A stretch of 64,000 bases of DNA from Caldalkalibacillus uzonensis. GTDB taxonomy: Bacteria; Bacillota; Bacilli; Caldalkalibacillales; Caldalkalibacillaceae. The stretch is from assembly GCF_030814135.1 (NCBI RefSeq), contig NZ_JAUSUQ010000011.1, positions 1 to 64,000 of the forward strand, in the 5' to 3' direction. Below the pieces are notes generated by a model. That model made no database searches. It saw only the letters and a list, made by a program, of their open reading frames with translations, and was not told the DNA's origin. Position numbers and translations under genes: made by a program. Every line of letters starts with the position of its first letter. The first letter of the stretch is position 1. This document shows positions 35,931 through 44,886 of the stretch, in pieces.

Positions 35931-37133
35931 TTAAAAATTGTTTCCTAAATCATCTTTCCAAGGATCACCCACCGCCCAATGGGTATTTACTCCTGAATCT
36001 TTTGTCACTCTACGAATGAGATCATCCCGTTTTAAAAGTTCCGGCAAGAGTTCCGCTCCGATTCCTGGAGCCTCAGGGATCTGCATAAACCCGTTTTTCA
36101 CCTGAATCGGATTGGTCACAATATTTTTGAAGTATGTGTTATAAAATGCACGTACCGACTCACAAATAAACAGATTCGGGATATTGGCGCAAATATGTGC
36201 ATTAGCAAGGCTGATAATTGGACCTCCGCAGTTATGGGGAGCAATTGGGAGTTGATACGCGCTTGCCAAAGTGGCAATCTTTTTCATTTCAGAAATGCCG
36301 CCAACCCAAGCAATATCCGGCATGACAATATCTACTGCTTCCTGCTGAAGCAGAGGTAAGAATTGGAACCGGCTAAATAACCGCTCACTCGCACAAATAG
36401 GAGACGTTGTTGTATTGCGAAGCTGTCTCAATGCCCCGATGTTATCCGCAGGAATAAGATCCTCAAGCCACATCACATCATAAGGTTCCAGTGCTTTGGC
36501 AATCTTGATTGCGGAAGGCAGATTCCAGCAGGCATGCCCCTCTATGGCAATTTCCATCTTGTCTCCCACAGCCTGGCGAATCCGTTCGACAATGCTCACC
36601 CCATAAGCCAGGTCCTCTTTCGAAATCGATTGACCTCCCGTTTTGACCGATAATTCGTCAAAATGCCAGATTTTCATGGCGCGAATGCCGTCAGCCAAAA
36701 GGCTTTGCGCCAGCTCTTCGGGGTTTTCGGTAAAGAGTTCATGATCCTGGTACGGACCATGGCTCACACAAGTATTATAAACCGGGATTTCTTCCCTGCA
36801 TTTTCCACCCAGCAGGCGATAGACAGGCAAATTGCTGGCCTTGCCAAGAATATCCCAAAGCGCCATATCTATGGCACTTAACGCACGAAGTTCCGCTCCA
36901 GCGTATCCATGGTAGTTAATCGCCTGGAACATATCCCTCCACAGACGTTCGATATCGAAAGGATTCTGGCCAAGGATCAGACCTGTCAATACATCGTGGA
37001 TCACGGCCACCGAAGAGGATGGTCGCGGAAATGTTTCCCCAAGTCCGGTTATCCCTTCATCGGTATGTATTTGTACAAATAAAAGATGCGGATGTTCCGG
37101 AATCTGAATGGTTTCAACTGCAGTGATTTTCAT
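35931..37133 (-). CDS. Mandelate racemase/muconate lactonizing enzyme family, sugar-acid dehydratase type
   Basis: A 400-residue enolase-superfamily enzyme. Residues 1-115 are the capping domain and the rest is the barrel. Metal ligands are Glu198 (IEGH), Glu224 (WLED) and Glu250 (ASER). His200 and His300 (IAPHNCGG) sit where the acid/base pair of D-galactonate dehydratase (ligands D183, E209, E235; H185, H285) is expected, with identical spacings of 26, 26 and 50 residues. Lys154 in MKIW is on the second strand. This predicts dehydration of a sugar acid to a 2-keto-3-deoxy acid; the exact substrate is unknown. The first ligand is Glu instead of the usual Asp. Confidence 0.85.
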   Translation of the reverse strand: MKITAVETIQIPEHPHLLFVQIHTDEGITGLGETFPRPSSSVAVIHDVLTGLILGQNPFDIERLWRDMFQAINYHGYAGAELRALSAIDMALWDILGKASNLPVYRLLGGKCREEIPVYNTCVSHGPYQDHELFTENPEELAQSLLADGIRAMKIWHFDELSVKTGGQSISKEDLAYGVSIVERIRQAVGDKMEIAIEGHACWNLPSAIKIAKALEPYDVMWLEDLIPADNIGALRQLRNTTTSPICASERLFSRFQFLPLLQQEAVDIVMPDIAWVGGISEMKKIATLASAYQLPIAPHNCGGPIISLANAHICANIPNLFICESVRAFYNTYFKNIVTNPIQVKNGFMQIPEAPGIGAELLPELLKRDDLIRRVTKDSGVNTHWAVGDPWKDDLGNNF

Positions 37134-37145
37134 CTTGATCCCCCC

Positions 37146-37811
37146 CTATGCTTCAAAAAAACTCTCTCCATCTTTGCGGTATTGGTATGCGATATCTTCG
37201 TCCAATTCGATTCCCAAACCCGGTTTCTCGGTTAGCGTCAAATATCCGTTGTGTATCAAGGGTTTATCCGAGTCCTTCACTAGATCATTCCAGAAGGGTA
37301 CACTGGCAGAGTGCCACTCCAGGACAAGGAAGTTCGGAATCGCTGCACAAACATGGGCGGCCGCAACTGTTCCAATCGGACTACTGATATTGTGGGGAGC
37401 AACTGCGACATTGTGCATATCCGCCAAATCTGCGATACGTCTGGCTTCCAACAAGCCTCCCACTTTCTGAAAATCAGGAGCAAGAATATTGACTGCCTGC
37501 TTTTGCAAAATCTCATAAAATTGGTGCCTTAAATAGTGATTTTCACCGGAAGCGATCGGAACACTTGTGGCGTGCGTCACCCAATGCAAGGAATAGATAT
37601 TCTCCGGAGGGACAGGATCTTCCATCCACAATAGGTTAAAAGGTTGACAAGCTCTAGCCAATTTAATAGCGTCGTTGACATTGTAATTCCAATGACAATC
37701 AATGGCGAGGTCCACTTCATTTCCCACCGCTTCACGGACTGCTTCCACCAGGCTTACCATGAACTCGATTTCCTTCATTGCTAAGGAACGGTTATAGTCT
37801 GGATCCGATTT
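37146..37811 (-). pseudogene. 5'-truncated second sugar-acid dehydratase (MR/MLE family)
   Basis: About 220 residues of a second enolase-superfamily dehydratase remain, starting at KSDPDYNRSLAMKEI. The catalytic half is intact: Asp and His in IDCHWN, then Glu in WMEDPVPP, Glu in ASGENHYL and His in VAPHNISS, with spacings of 26, 26 and 50. The capping domain and first barrel strands (some 150 residues) are gone, replaced by the 3' end of the enolase paralogue in another frame. An ATG upstream in this frame (37859) could start a chimeric 237-residue protein, but it would lack the domain that closes the active site. Confidence 0.8.
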
Positions 37812-38994
37812 TAATCTGCCCTCCACCGACTCCCACTGCCAAATCAGACAGAGTAGCATCTTCTGTTTCTCCAGAACGAGCTGAAATAATAGTATTCATA
37901 CCAGACTGTTGAGCCAACTTTATTGCTGCAATCGTTTCCGTGAACGTGCCAATTTGATTCATTTTTATTAGTACCGCATCTCCGGCTTGTTCCTTAACGC
38001 CCATTTTTATTCGCTGCGGGTTTGTTGCGAACAAATCGTCACCAATCAATTGAACGCGATGTCCTAATCTTCGTGTCAGTTCCTTCCACCCCTCCCAGTC
38101 TTCTTCAGCCAAGCCGTCTTCGATTGATAATATTGGATATTCATTGACCCATTTTTCAAGCAAATCAATCATTTCTAAAGAACTCAATATACGATTCTCA
38201 GATTTTAAATGATACATTCCATCCTCTGGATGATAGAAATGTGAAGCAGCTACATCCAGGGCAATCATAACATCCTTACCCGGCAATAACCCTCCCATTT
38301 CTACGGCCTGAAGAAGTAACTCTAATGCCTCTCGATGTGAGCTTAATTGAGGACCAAATCCTCCTTCATCCGCAAATAGGGAGGATTGGTATCCCTTTTC
38401 TTCTAATACTTGCTTAAGATTCCAAAAAACATTGGATACGATCTCCAACGCATGTGGAAAATTCATCGCGCCGATGGGAATAATCAAGAAATCCTGAAGA
38501 TCAATGTTTTTGCCTGCATGAAGACCACCGCTAATCATATTGACCATAGGCAATGGAATTTCAAGATTATGATTATTAAAATATTTTTGAGCGATATAAA
38601 GATACAAAGGACATTTCTTTGCTTTGGCAACTGCATGAATGACTGCAAAGGAAACACCAAGGATGGCATTCGCACCTAATCGGGACTTGTTTGCAGTACC
38701 GTCCATTTCAATCATCGTGTAGTCAATTGCTTCATGTTCCTCCGCATCCATCCCTATAAGTTTAGCAGCCAATTCCTCATTAACATGTTTTACTGCAGAA
38801 AGTACACCCATCCCCCGGAATCGACTGAGATCTCCGTCTCTAAGTTCCCATGCTTCATATTTTCCAGTTGATGCACCCGAAGGAACCATCATGCGCCCTG
38901 TATCCCCAGATTCAAGTAAGACTTCTACCTCTACCGTTGGGTTCCCACGTGAATCCAAGATTTCCCTCCCATTTATCGATTTAATGCGATTCAT
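37792..38994 (-). CDS. Divergent enolase paralogue, C-terminally truncated
   Basis: A 400-residue enolase homologue. The metal ligands Asp247, Glu292 and Asp319 and the lysines Lys344 (LIKMNQIGT) and Lys395 (GQIKIGS) are kept, as are the mobile loop PSGASTG and His159. Two catalytic positions differ from glycolytic enolase: Glu of QEF is Asp168 (QDF), and His of SHRSGETED is Ala372 (SARSGETED). It is therefore unlikely to be a housekeeping enolase. The last 30 or so residues are missing; the frame stops just after KIGS at the fusion point with the dehydratase remnant. The gene overlaps the upstream kinase gene by 4 bp. Confidence 0.85.
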   Translation of the reverse strand: MNRIKSINGREILDSRGNPTVEVEVLLESGDTGRMMVPSGASTGKYEAWELRDGDLSRFRGMGVLSAVKHVNEELAAKLIGMDAEEHEAIDYTMIEMDGTANKSRLGANAILGVSFAVIHAVAKAKKCPLYLYIAQKYFNNHNLEIPLPMVNMISGGLHAGKNIDLQDFLIIPIGAMNFPHALEIVSNVFWNLKQVLEEKGYQSSLFADEGGFGPQLSSHREALELLLQAVEMGGLLPGKDVMIALDVAASHFYHPEDGMYHLKSENRILSSLEMIDLLEKWVNEYPILSIEDGLAEEDWEGWKELTRRLGHRVQLIGDDLFATNPQRIKMGVKEQAGDAVLIKMNQIGTFTETIAAIKLAQQSGMNTIISARSGETEDATLSDLAVGVGGGQIKIGSRL

Positions 38995-39989
38995 AGAGTG
39001 CTGTCCCCTCCCATGACTTCATGAAAAAATTGATCTAGCGGAACCTTCCTTGAGCCTCTTAAAATATTTAAAGCCGTCATTCGTATTTCTTTAATTAATT
39101 TATCATCTTGTAAATAGCTGACCGGAGATTTTCCATCTAATCTACTAAGTAGAAAAAGCCCTAAATGACATGGAAATTTTTCACTGATTTGCTCCCCATA
39201 TTCATCTAATAATGCCAAAACTGTACGGACAGCTTCTGTCCGTTTTTCCAATGCCCATCCCTTAAGTAACAAATGAGCAATACAGGATACCAGATCAAAA
39301 ACAGGATTCCCCCAATGGGCAACTTCGTAATCCAGTAAAATTAACGAATGATCTTGATCGACGAGAATATTTTTAGGTGTAAAATCTCCATGGACAAGAC
39401 AGAATTGTACCTCAGTTAAGTCCTTGACTAACACTTGAACCATGTTTTTTAATTCAGCATACTTTTGTCCTATGTAATGATAAAAAGGGTCAATTCTAAG
39501 TTGTTTAGAAAATCTCAAATCTTTTAACTGAGCGATTTGATTTTCATTCATAGATAAACTTTGCTTATGAATCATCTTCAGCAATCGACCTACATTGCTA
39601 GCAACAGATTGATCGAATATACCCTCCATCAGTTGATTCTTCCAGGGTATTGTGCTTTCGGGTGCACAATTCATAATTAAAATATGCCTTTCTAAATCAT
39701 GATGGATGATCCCAGGTACTGTATCACTTGGGATTAAGTCTTGCAAAAACCTCATCACCAATTGCTCGCGAAAAATACGATCGACATCCGAATACCATTC
39801 TTCCTGAACTTTAAGTTTGGGCAGAGCTTGTTTCAACACCCAACGTTTGGACGGTGTCGTGATTTTCCAAACCATATTTGAAACACCGCCTGTCAATAAT
39901 TCAACTTTCAATTGTTCATCGATGTTTACCCATTCCATTTGCCGCAGATATGAAACTACTTCTTCATGGGTACTTAATAACCAGCTCAT
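38991..39989 (-). CDS. APH-family small-molecule kinase
   Basis: A 332-residue protein of the aminoglycoside phosphotransferase/choline kinase fold. The nucleotide loop is LTGGVSNMVWKI (32-43), with Lys53 as the ATP-binding lysine in WVLKQ. The Brenner motif is HGDFTPKN (200-207), with catalytic Asp202, and the DFG-like metal site is LLDYEVAHWGNPVFDL. Substrates of this fold include methylthioribose, choline, homoserine and sugars; none can be assigned. It is the first gene of the operon and overlaps the enolase paralogue by 4 bp, so the two products probably act on the same metabolite. GGGAGG precedes the ATG. Confidence 0.8.
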   Translation of the reverse strand: MSWLLSTHEEVVSYLRQMEWVNIDEQLKVELLTGGVSNMVWKITTPSKRWVLKQALPKLKVQEEWYSDVDRIFREQLVMRFLQDLIPSDTVPGIIHHDLERHILIMNCAPESTIPWKNQLMEGIFDQSVASNVGRLLKMIHKQSLSMNENQIAQLKDLRFSKQLRIDPFYHYIGQKYAELKNMVQVLVKDLTEVQFCLVHGDFTPKNILVDQDHSLILLDYEVAHWGNPVFDLVSCIAHLLLKGWALEKRTEAVRTVLALLDEYGEQISEKFPCHLGLFLLSRLDGKSPVSYLQDDKLIKEIRMTALNILRGSRKVPLDQFFHEVMGGDSTL

Positions 39990-40070
39990 TTAACAGCCTC
40001 CCGTTGCCGAAGAATTACTTTTAGGTAATTCTTGGAGAGGATATGTTTTGCTTATTTTTTAACATCTGTC

Positions 40071-40107
40071 TTATCGATATATTATCGATAATCATACAAA
40101 ATGTCAA
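40071..40107 (-). promoter_or_regulatory. Promoter with doubled TATCGATA operator for the APH kinase-enolase operon
   Basis: Minus-strand TTGACA (40107-40102), 17 bp, TAATAT (40084-40079). Two copies of TTATCGATA (40071-40079 and 40082-40090) lie 11 bp apart, one helical turn, and overlap the -10 on both sides. This is a typical repressor arrangement; the operon's own GntR protein is the obvious candidate. Confidence 0.7.
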
Positions 40108-40169
40108 TTTATTTTTATTTTTTATGGTTGTGGGGCTGTGATCTTGTCATACTCCAGGCGCACAAAAAT

Positions 40170-40200
40170 GAAAGTTCCCTCCAGTGACGGAGGGAACTTC
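40170..40200 (-). terminator. Terminator of the fumarase gene
   Basis: Minus-strand AAGTTCCCTCC-GTCACT-GGAGGGAACTTT, then ATTTTTG, 16 bp after the stop. Confidence 0.88.
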
Positions 40201-40215
40201 TGTTATAAATGTCTT

Positions 40216-41754
40216 TTAATTAAATACCGGCTCTTTGAACTGAGCCAGACGCTCCAGTGAAGATTTTTCCACATCTTCATGCAAGCTGTTGCCATGAGCA
40301 TCCATGGTGACGATGGCGGCAAAGTTCTCCACTTCAAGATGCCACATGGCTTCCGGAATACCGAATTCTTTCAGGAAATGAACATCTTTGACATCTTTAA
40401 TACACTTGGCGTAATATTGGGCCGCTCCGCCAATGGCATTGAGATACACTGCCCCGTGTTCTTTAAGACCAGCCAGTGTTTTGGGGCCCATACCGCCTTT
40501 ACCAATCACGGCCCGGATGCCAAACTTTTTGATGATATCCGCCTGGTAAGGTTCTTCACGGATACTGGTGGTAGGTCCTGCTGCCTTGACATGCCACTTG
40601 CCGTTTTCATCCTGTAACATCACTGGGCCGCAGTGATAAATCACCTGGCCATTCAGATCAACCGGTGCATCATGGTCCATTAGATACTTGTGAATGGCAT
40701 CACGGCCAGTGTACATGGAACCATTAATGATCACCACATCGCCCACTTTTAGCTGGCGAATCTGCTCCTCTGTAATCGGCGGGGTTAGGACCACTTCCCG
40801 GGCGCCTTCACTCTTGGCCACTTCAACGATTCTCTTCACTTCCATCTCGATTGGCCGTTCATCTTTATACAACCAGCGTTTAATCTCCCCTGTTGCAGGG
40901 TCCACCACGACACCCAGACGGCGGAAAGCCCAGCAGTTGTAAGCGACTGAAACAAAGAAGCTGGCCGGGATGCGGTTCATCACCCCGATCTTACAGCCCA
41001 GCAAGGTGGTTTCACCACCGAATCCCATAGTGCCAATACCCAGCTTATTGGCGTTTTCCATGATGTACTCTTCCAGCTTGGCCAGCTCTGGGTTAGGATT
41101 AACGTCATCCACTTCCCGGAACAGTTGCTTCTTGGCCAGTTCATAACCGGTGGCCCGGTCTCCGCCAATACCGACACCAATGAAACCGGCGCTGCAGCCC
41201 TGTCCCTGGGCTTGATAGACACTGTGTAAAATGCATTTGCGAATCCCGTCCAGATCACGGCCCGCCCGGCCCAATCCTTCCAGTTCAGTGGGCAAGCTGT
41301 ACTGGATGTTTTTGTTTTCACAGCCGCCTCCTTTGAGAATCAGGCGGACGTCAATTTCATCTTTTTCCCACTGTTCATACTTAATGACAGGCGTTCCTTC
41401 CCCAAGGTTGTCTCCGCTGTTCTCCCCGGTTAAGGAGTCCACAGAGTTGGGACGCAACTTGCCGTCTTTAGTGGCCTGAGCAATCGCCTCACGAATCGCT
41501 TCGGTCATCTCCAGCTGATTGGCACCAACCGGTGTTTTAATGATAAAGGTGGGCAAGCCGGTGTCCTGACAGATGGGGGACACGTTTTCTTCTGCCATGG
41601 TGATGTTCTCGCTGATGGTGGATAATGATAAGGCGGCACGTGTACCCGCATTCTCCCGGGCCTTCGCTTTGGCAATGGCTGCCCGAACATCAGGCGGCAA
41701 GTTGGTGGATGTTTCTACAATTAACTTGTACATGCTTTCCCTAAAGTTTTTCAT
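40216..41754 (-). CDS. fumA: Fumarate hydratase class I (Fe-S, single chain)
   Basis: A 512-residue oxygen-sensitive [4Fe-4S] fumarase of the TCA cycle. The N-terminal alpha domain has SPICQDTGLPTF, KGGGCENKN and GCSAGFIGVGIGGDRATG. The C-terminal beta domain has VVIINGSMYTGRDAIHK, AAGPTTSIR and GKGGMGPKTLAGL. Single-chain class I fumarases are about 505-550 residues, so the length is normal. The ATG at 41754 follows GGAAGGGG; another ATG at codon 8 with AGGGAAAG is possible. Related class I hydratases act on tartrate or mesaconate, but position and conservation favour fumarase. Confidence 0.9.
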   Translation of the reverse strand: MKNFRESMYKLIVETSTNLPPDVRAAIAKAKARENAGTRAALSLSTISENITMAEENVSPICQDTGLPTFIIKTPVGANQLEMTEAIREAIAQATKDGKLRPNSVDSLTGENSGDNLGEGTPVIKYEQWEKDEIDVRLILKGGGCENKNIQYSLPTELEGLGRAGRDLDGIRKCILHSVYQAQGQGCSAGFIGVGIGGDRATGYELAKKQLFREVDDVNPNPELAKLEEYIMENANKLGIGTMGFGGETTLLGCKIGVMNRIPASFFVSVAYNCWAFRRLGVVVDPATGEIKRWLYKDERPIEMEVKRIVEVAKSEGAREVVLTPPITEEQIRQLKVGDVVIINGSMYTGRDAIHKYLMDHDAPVDLNGQVIYHCGPVMLQDENGKWHVKAAGPTTSIREEPYQADIIKKFGIRAVIGKGGMGPKTLAGLKEHGAVYLNAIGGAAQYYAKCIKDVKDVHFLKEFGIPEAMWHLEVENFAAIVTMDAHGNSLHEDVEKSSLERLAQFKEPVFN

Positions 41755-41871
41755 AGACAATATACCCCTTCCCATCATCAACGGTCCCGTTTCTATGATT
41801 TTAACGATTAAGAATAATCTTCTTTCATTATTATAAACGCTTTCTTGAACAGGCTCAAAGCAAAAAGCGGC

Positions 41872-42504
41872 TTAACCAGCTCCCAGCTTTTGGTTTATGA
41901 CCTGATTCACTTGCAGATGAGGTTGTTCATTAACCCCCAAAATCATGAACTGCTTCTCCGTACGAAAATCAATGGTGGTGATACTGGTATTTCCTACCGA
42001 AAATATTCGTTTTCCCGGCCATTTAATGCCTAAAAGGGCCATCAACATACACCCGATGAATGTGCCGTGGGAGACAACTACAACCCGCTCTCCAAAGTGA
42101 CGTTGCAACAGGTCATCCACAACACTTAAAGCCCGTTGATACACCTGCTCGGCCTGTTCCACATCTTCCAGACCACACGATAACAAATCGGTCTGAAAAT
42201 AAGCGGGATACTTTTGTTTGATGTCACTTGCGGTTAACTTCTCAAAACGGCCTAACTTGATTTCCCGCAGATCCTCTCTGGTTTGAACAGAAAGATCATG
42301 GTAACGGGCAATGACCAGAGCGGTATCATAGGCCCTGCTCAAATCACTGGAATAAAGTGCGTCAATTTGGTCGTCCGCCAGCCATTCGGCCAACAGCTGG
42401 GCCTGTTGCTTTCCCTCTGGAGAGAGAGGAAAGTCAGACTGGCCCTGCATCCGCCCTTCCCTGTTAGCCACAGTTTCCCCATGCCGAATCAAACGTAAAT
42501 GCAC
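41872..42504 (-). CDS. Histidine phosphatase family protein (phosphoglycerate mutase-like)
   Basis: A 210-residue branch-1 histidine phosphatase. The catalytic RHG is in LIRHGETVAN; SSDLSRAYDTA carries the second arginine, the acid Glu lies in LREIKLGRFE, and the second histidine in VVVVSHGTFIG. Members of this size are cofactor-independent phosphatases with diverse substrates rather than glycolytic mutases. The start is GTG at 42504 behind AGAGGAG. Confidence 0.85.
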   Translation of the reverse strand: MHLRLIRHGETVANREGRMQGQSDFPLSPEGKQQAQLLAEWLADDQIDALYSSDLSRAYDTALVIARYHDLSVQTREDLREIKLGRFEKLTASDIKQKYPAYFQTDLLSCGLEDVEQAEQVYQRALSVVDDLLQRHFGERVVVVSHGTFIGCMLMALLGIKWPGKRIFSVGNTSITTIDFRTEKQFMILGVNEQPHLQVNQVINQKLGAG

Positions 42505-42590
42505 ACTGTTTCTCCTCTCTTTTTTCTTTCTATTGTAACATACCGGGCCATAAGACAAGGACGCTGGTGTTCCAACCAGCGCCCTGAACT

Positions 42591-43094
42591 TTAAGATTTA
42601 GACAGGTTAAACTCGGCTTCTTCATACTTTCCATCCACTTTTAACAACAGGACCGGGTAGGTGATCATGGTCAAATGCATATCACCGGGCTTCGGATCCG
42701 TATACGCCGCTTCCACGAGGAGTGTGTGACCCTGGACTTGCACACGGACCGGTTCGATGCCATATCCGGAACTGGCGCTTTCACCACGGGCAATGAGGAT
42801 ATAGGTGGCTCCTTCAGCCTGTTTAATTCCCTGATACTCCTTTCTTCCATTTTGCTCCACCCAGTCTTGAATGTCTGCTGGCAGCTTTGCTTGGGTACCC
42901 GATTGAATATCCTGGCTGAGTATAATGTCATAGTCCACTTCTCTTGTCTCTGTCTCGTCAGGGAGAAGCTCACCGGAACCGGATTGGGATGTTTCGGTAG
43001 AGAAGATATCGGTGACAGCGAAGATCCAGCCCCCCAGAATAAGCATCACCAGCACCGTAAAGCCCCAGCCTTTGATCCCTTTCAATTTGCTCAT
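42591..43094 (-). CDS. Membrane-anchored protein with PrcB-like C-terminal domain
   Basis: A 167-residue protein with an N-terminal membrane anchor (GFTVLVMLILGGWIFAV, residues 11-27), an acidic linker, and a beta-rich extracellular domain. The segment SGYGIEPVRVQVQGHTLLV followed by TDPKPGDMHLTMITYPVLLLK resembles the PrcB C-terminal domain found in protease-associated proteins. No catalytic residues can be assigned. Confidence 0.65.
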   Translation of the reverse strand: MSKLKGIKGWGFTVLVMLILGGWIFAVTDIFSTETSQSGSGELLPDETETREVDYDIILSQDIQSGTQAKLPADIQDWVEQNGRKEYQGIKQAEGATYILIARGESASSGYGIEPVRVQVQGHTLLVEAAYTDPKPGDMHLTMITYPVLLLKVDGKYEEAEFNLSKS

Positions 43095-43213
43095 CTAATA
43101 TCACCCTGTTCTTGTCTTGTTTAATTATATAGACGAGAAATATATTGCTAATGTTGCACCCTGGTAAAAGTTCCCTGTTTTTTCCTAGACAGGGTGGGTT
43201 ACTTTTTTGAAGA

Positions 43214-44653
43214 TTAAATTCCAGGCTTTCTTGTATGCCAGGGAAACGCTTGTTCATAAGCATAAGCGAGACGTAAAACCAGGGAATCTTCCATCCTGCG
43301 GCCAATCACTTGCATGCCAATTGGTCTTTCATCTCTCGTAAATCCAACAGGAACAGAAGCGGCTGGATGACCCGTTAAGTTAAAGACAGGGGTCAACATC
43401 CAGTCAGAGGCGGGATGTATCTCTTTATCATTAATAGTTGACGGCCCTTTAATTTGATAGGAAAAAGCTGCAACCGCCAAAGTGGGGCAAACAAGCAGAT
43501 CATAGGTTTGGAACAGCTGCTGCAGGGTTTGCCACACTTTCGTGCGCACCCGCTCCACATGTTTGTAATCCATTAAGCTCACTTGTTGACCTTTTTCAAT
43601 GATATAGACCATATCTTCACTCAACTGATCTTTAAAACGAGGTAGCAGTCCCCGGTGCTGGGAGGCAAAATGGGCCAGCCATAAAAGGTTAAACGCTTGG
43701 TCCACCGTCCGCTTAGACAGACCAAAGTCAAGGTTCACTTCTTCCACATAGCAGCCAAGCTCACTTAGGTGCTGCATCCCTTGCTCCACTGCTTTCTCTA
43801 CCTCTTTATCAATTTCGTACCACCCCAAGTTGCGGCTGTATGCGACACGCTTCCCTTGGACCCCGTCTTGAAGAGATTGCACAACATCTATGGGATCTTC
43901 AGGCAAACAGAAAGGATCACTGGGATGAGGCCCGGCCATCACTGAATAAAAAAGAGCCGCATCCTCCACTGTCCTGGTGAGCGGGCCATGGTGCAGAAAT
44001 GGATGCTGGTAGCCAAAACTGTTCTCCGTATGAAATCCGGTTCCTGATGGAATCCGCCCATAGGTTGGTTTAAAACCGAACACACCGCACAAGCTGGCCG
44101 GAATGCGGATCGAACCTCCTCCATCACTTCCTTCAGCTAAAGGAACCAGACCGGCGGCAACCGCCGCTGCTGCCCCGCCACTGGATCCGCCCGCCGTTTT
44201 ATCCAGAGCCCACGGATTGCGGGTTGGGCCAAATAACTTGTTATCGGTGGTTCCTTTGTAACCAAATTCGGGGGTATTGGTTTTGCCCAAGATAATAGCT
44301 CCAGCCTGTTTAATGCGCTGAACACAGATCGCATCCACATCGGGCACATGCTCAGCATAGACCAGTGAACCATAGGTGGTTCTCAGCCCTCTGGTAGGGG
44401 TTAAATCTTTAATCGCCACAGGAATCCCGTGCAAGGGATTAAGCCTTTCACCCTTGATGATTGCTTGCTCAGCCTGCTTAGCCTGCATTAACGCACCTTC
44501 CGGATTGAGGGTACAAAAAGCATTAACCTTAGGGTTAATTTGCTCAATCCGTTTCAAAAAGGTCTGTATCACATCCACAGGCGAGAGTTCCTTTGCCACC
44601 ATCAACTTCCTCAGCTGTACTGCAGACATATAACATACGTTTGGACTATCCAA
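43214..44653 (-). CDS. Amidase signature family hydrolase
   Basis: A 479-residue amidase. The Ser-cisSer-Lys triad is Lys82 (VAIKDL), Ser157 (AGGSSGG) and Ser181 ([13 protein letters not shown]). The length and the P-x-G-x-Q end region ([12 protein letters not shown]) match standalone amidases close to GatA, but the gene is alone without gatC or gatB, so it is probably not the amidotransferase. Substrate unknown. The start is TTG at 44653 behind AGAGGTG. A hairpin with a T run lies 85 bp upstream of the start. Confidence 0.88.
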   Translation of the reverse strand: MDSPNVCYMSAVQLRKLMVAKELSPVDVIQTFLKRIEQINPKVNAFCTLNPEGALMQAKQAEQAIIKGERLNPLHGIPVAIKDLTPTRGLRTTYGSLVYAEHVPDVDAICVQRIKQAGAIILGKTNTPEFGYKGTTDNKLFGPTRNPWALDKTAGGSSGGAAAAVAAGLVPLAEGSDGGGSIRIPASLCGVFGFKPTYGRIPSGTGFHTENSFGYQHPFLHHGPLTRTVEDAALFYSVMAGPHPSDPFCLPEDPIDVVQSLQDGVQGKRVAYSRNLGWYEIDKEVEKAVEQGMQHLSELGCYVEEVNLDFGLSKRTVDQAFNLLWLAHFASQHRGLLPRFKDQLSEDMVYIIEKGQQVSLMDYKHVERVRTKVWQTLQQLFQTYDLLVCPTLAVAAFSYQIKGPSTINDKEIHPASDWMLTPVFNLTGHPAASVPVGFTRDERPIGMQVIGRRMEDSLVLRLAYAYEQAFPWHTRKPGI

Positions 44654-44736
44654 ACTCTTGCACCTCTTTTCTAATAGTTCAGGATATTAAATGTTAGCTA
44701 ATACCTAACTTTAATGAAATTTTACACAAAAAACAC

Positions 44737-44768
44737 GAGGAGGCAAAGCAACCGAGTGCCTCCTCGTT
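44737..44768 (-). terminator. Terminator-like hairpin upstream of the amidase gene
   Basis: Minus-strand CGAGGAGGCA-...-TGCCTCCTCG, then TGTTTTTTG. It ends any transcript coming from 44800-44940. It may belong to a small gene at 44800-44886 or be an attenuator in the amidase leader. The 287-bp gap between amidase and terC otherwise shows nothing clear. Confidence 0.75.
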
Positions 44769-44799
44769 GAATACTGAAAAAAGTCACTGCGGATCAAGA

Positions 44800-44886
44800 T
44801 TACCCCAGATCAGCCTGAAATGTCACTTTAACATCCTCAACATACCCCAGTTGCAGCACTTCGAGTTGTAAAAATCGACTGCACAA
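44800..44886 (-). CDS. Possible 28-residue small protein
   Basis: A short frame from a TTG at 44886, with AGAGGAG ten bases upstream, reading FLQLEVLQLGYVEDVKVTF and ending just before a terminator. The sequence looks protein-like (alternating hydrophobic residues, charged turn), but it is too short to test by eye. It could also be the tail of a lost gene. Confidence 0.25.
   Translation of the reverse strand: MCSRFLQLEVLQLGYVEDVKVTFQADLG

Noticed and set aside
37146-37859. The truncated dehydratase as a genuine short enzyme
   Set aside because: It keeps the catalytic residues, but the capping domain needed to close the enolase-superfamily active site is absent and its start lies in another gene's coding sequence, so a pseudogene is the simpler reading.
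43214-44653. Amidase as GatA of the Glu-tRNA amidotransferase
   Set aside because: It is not next to gatC or gatB and diverges in the regions around the triad, so a general amidase is more likely.
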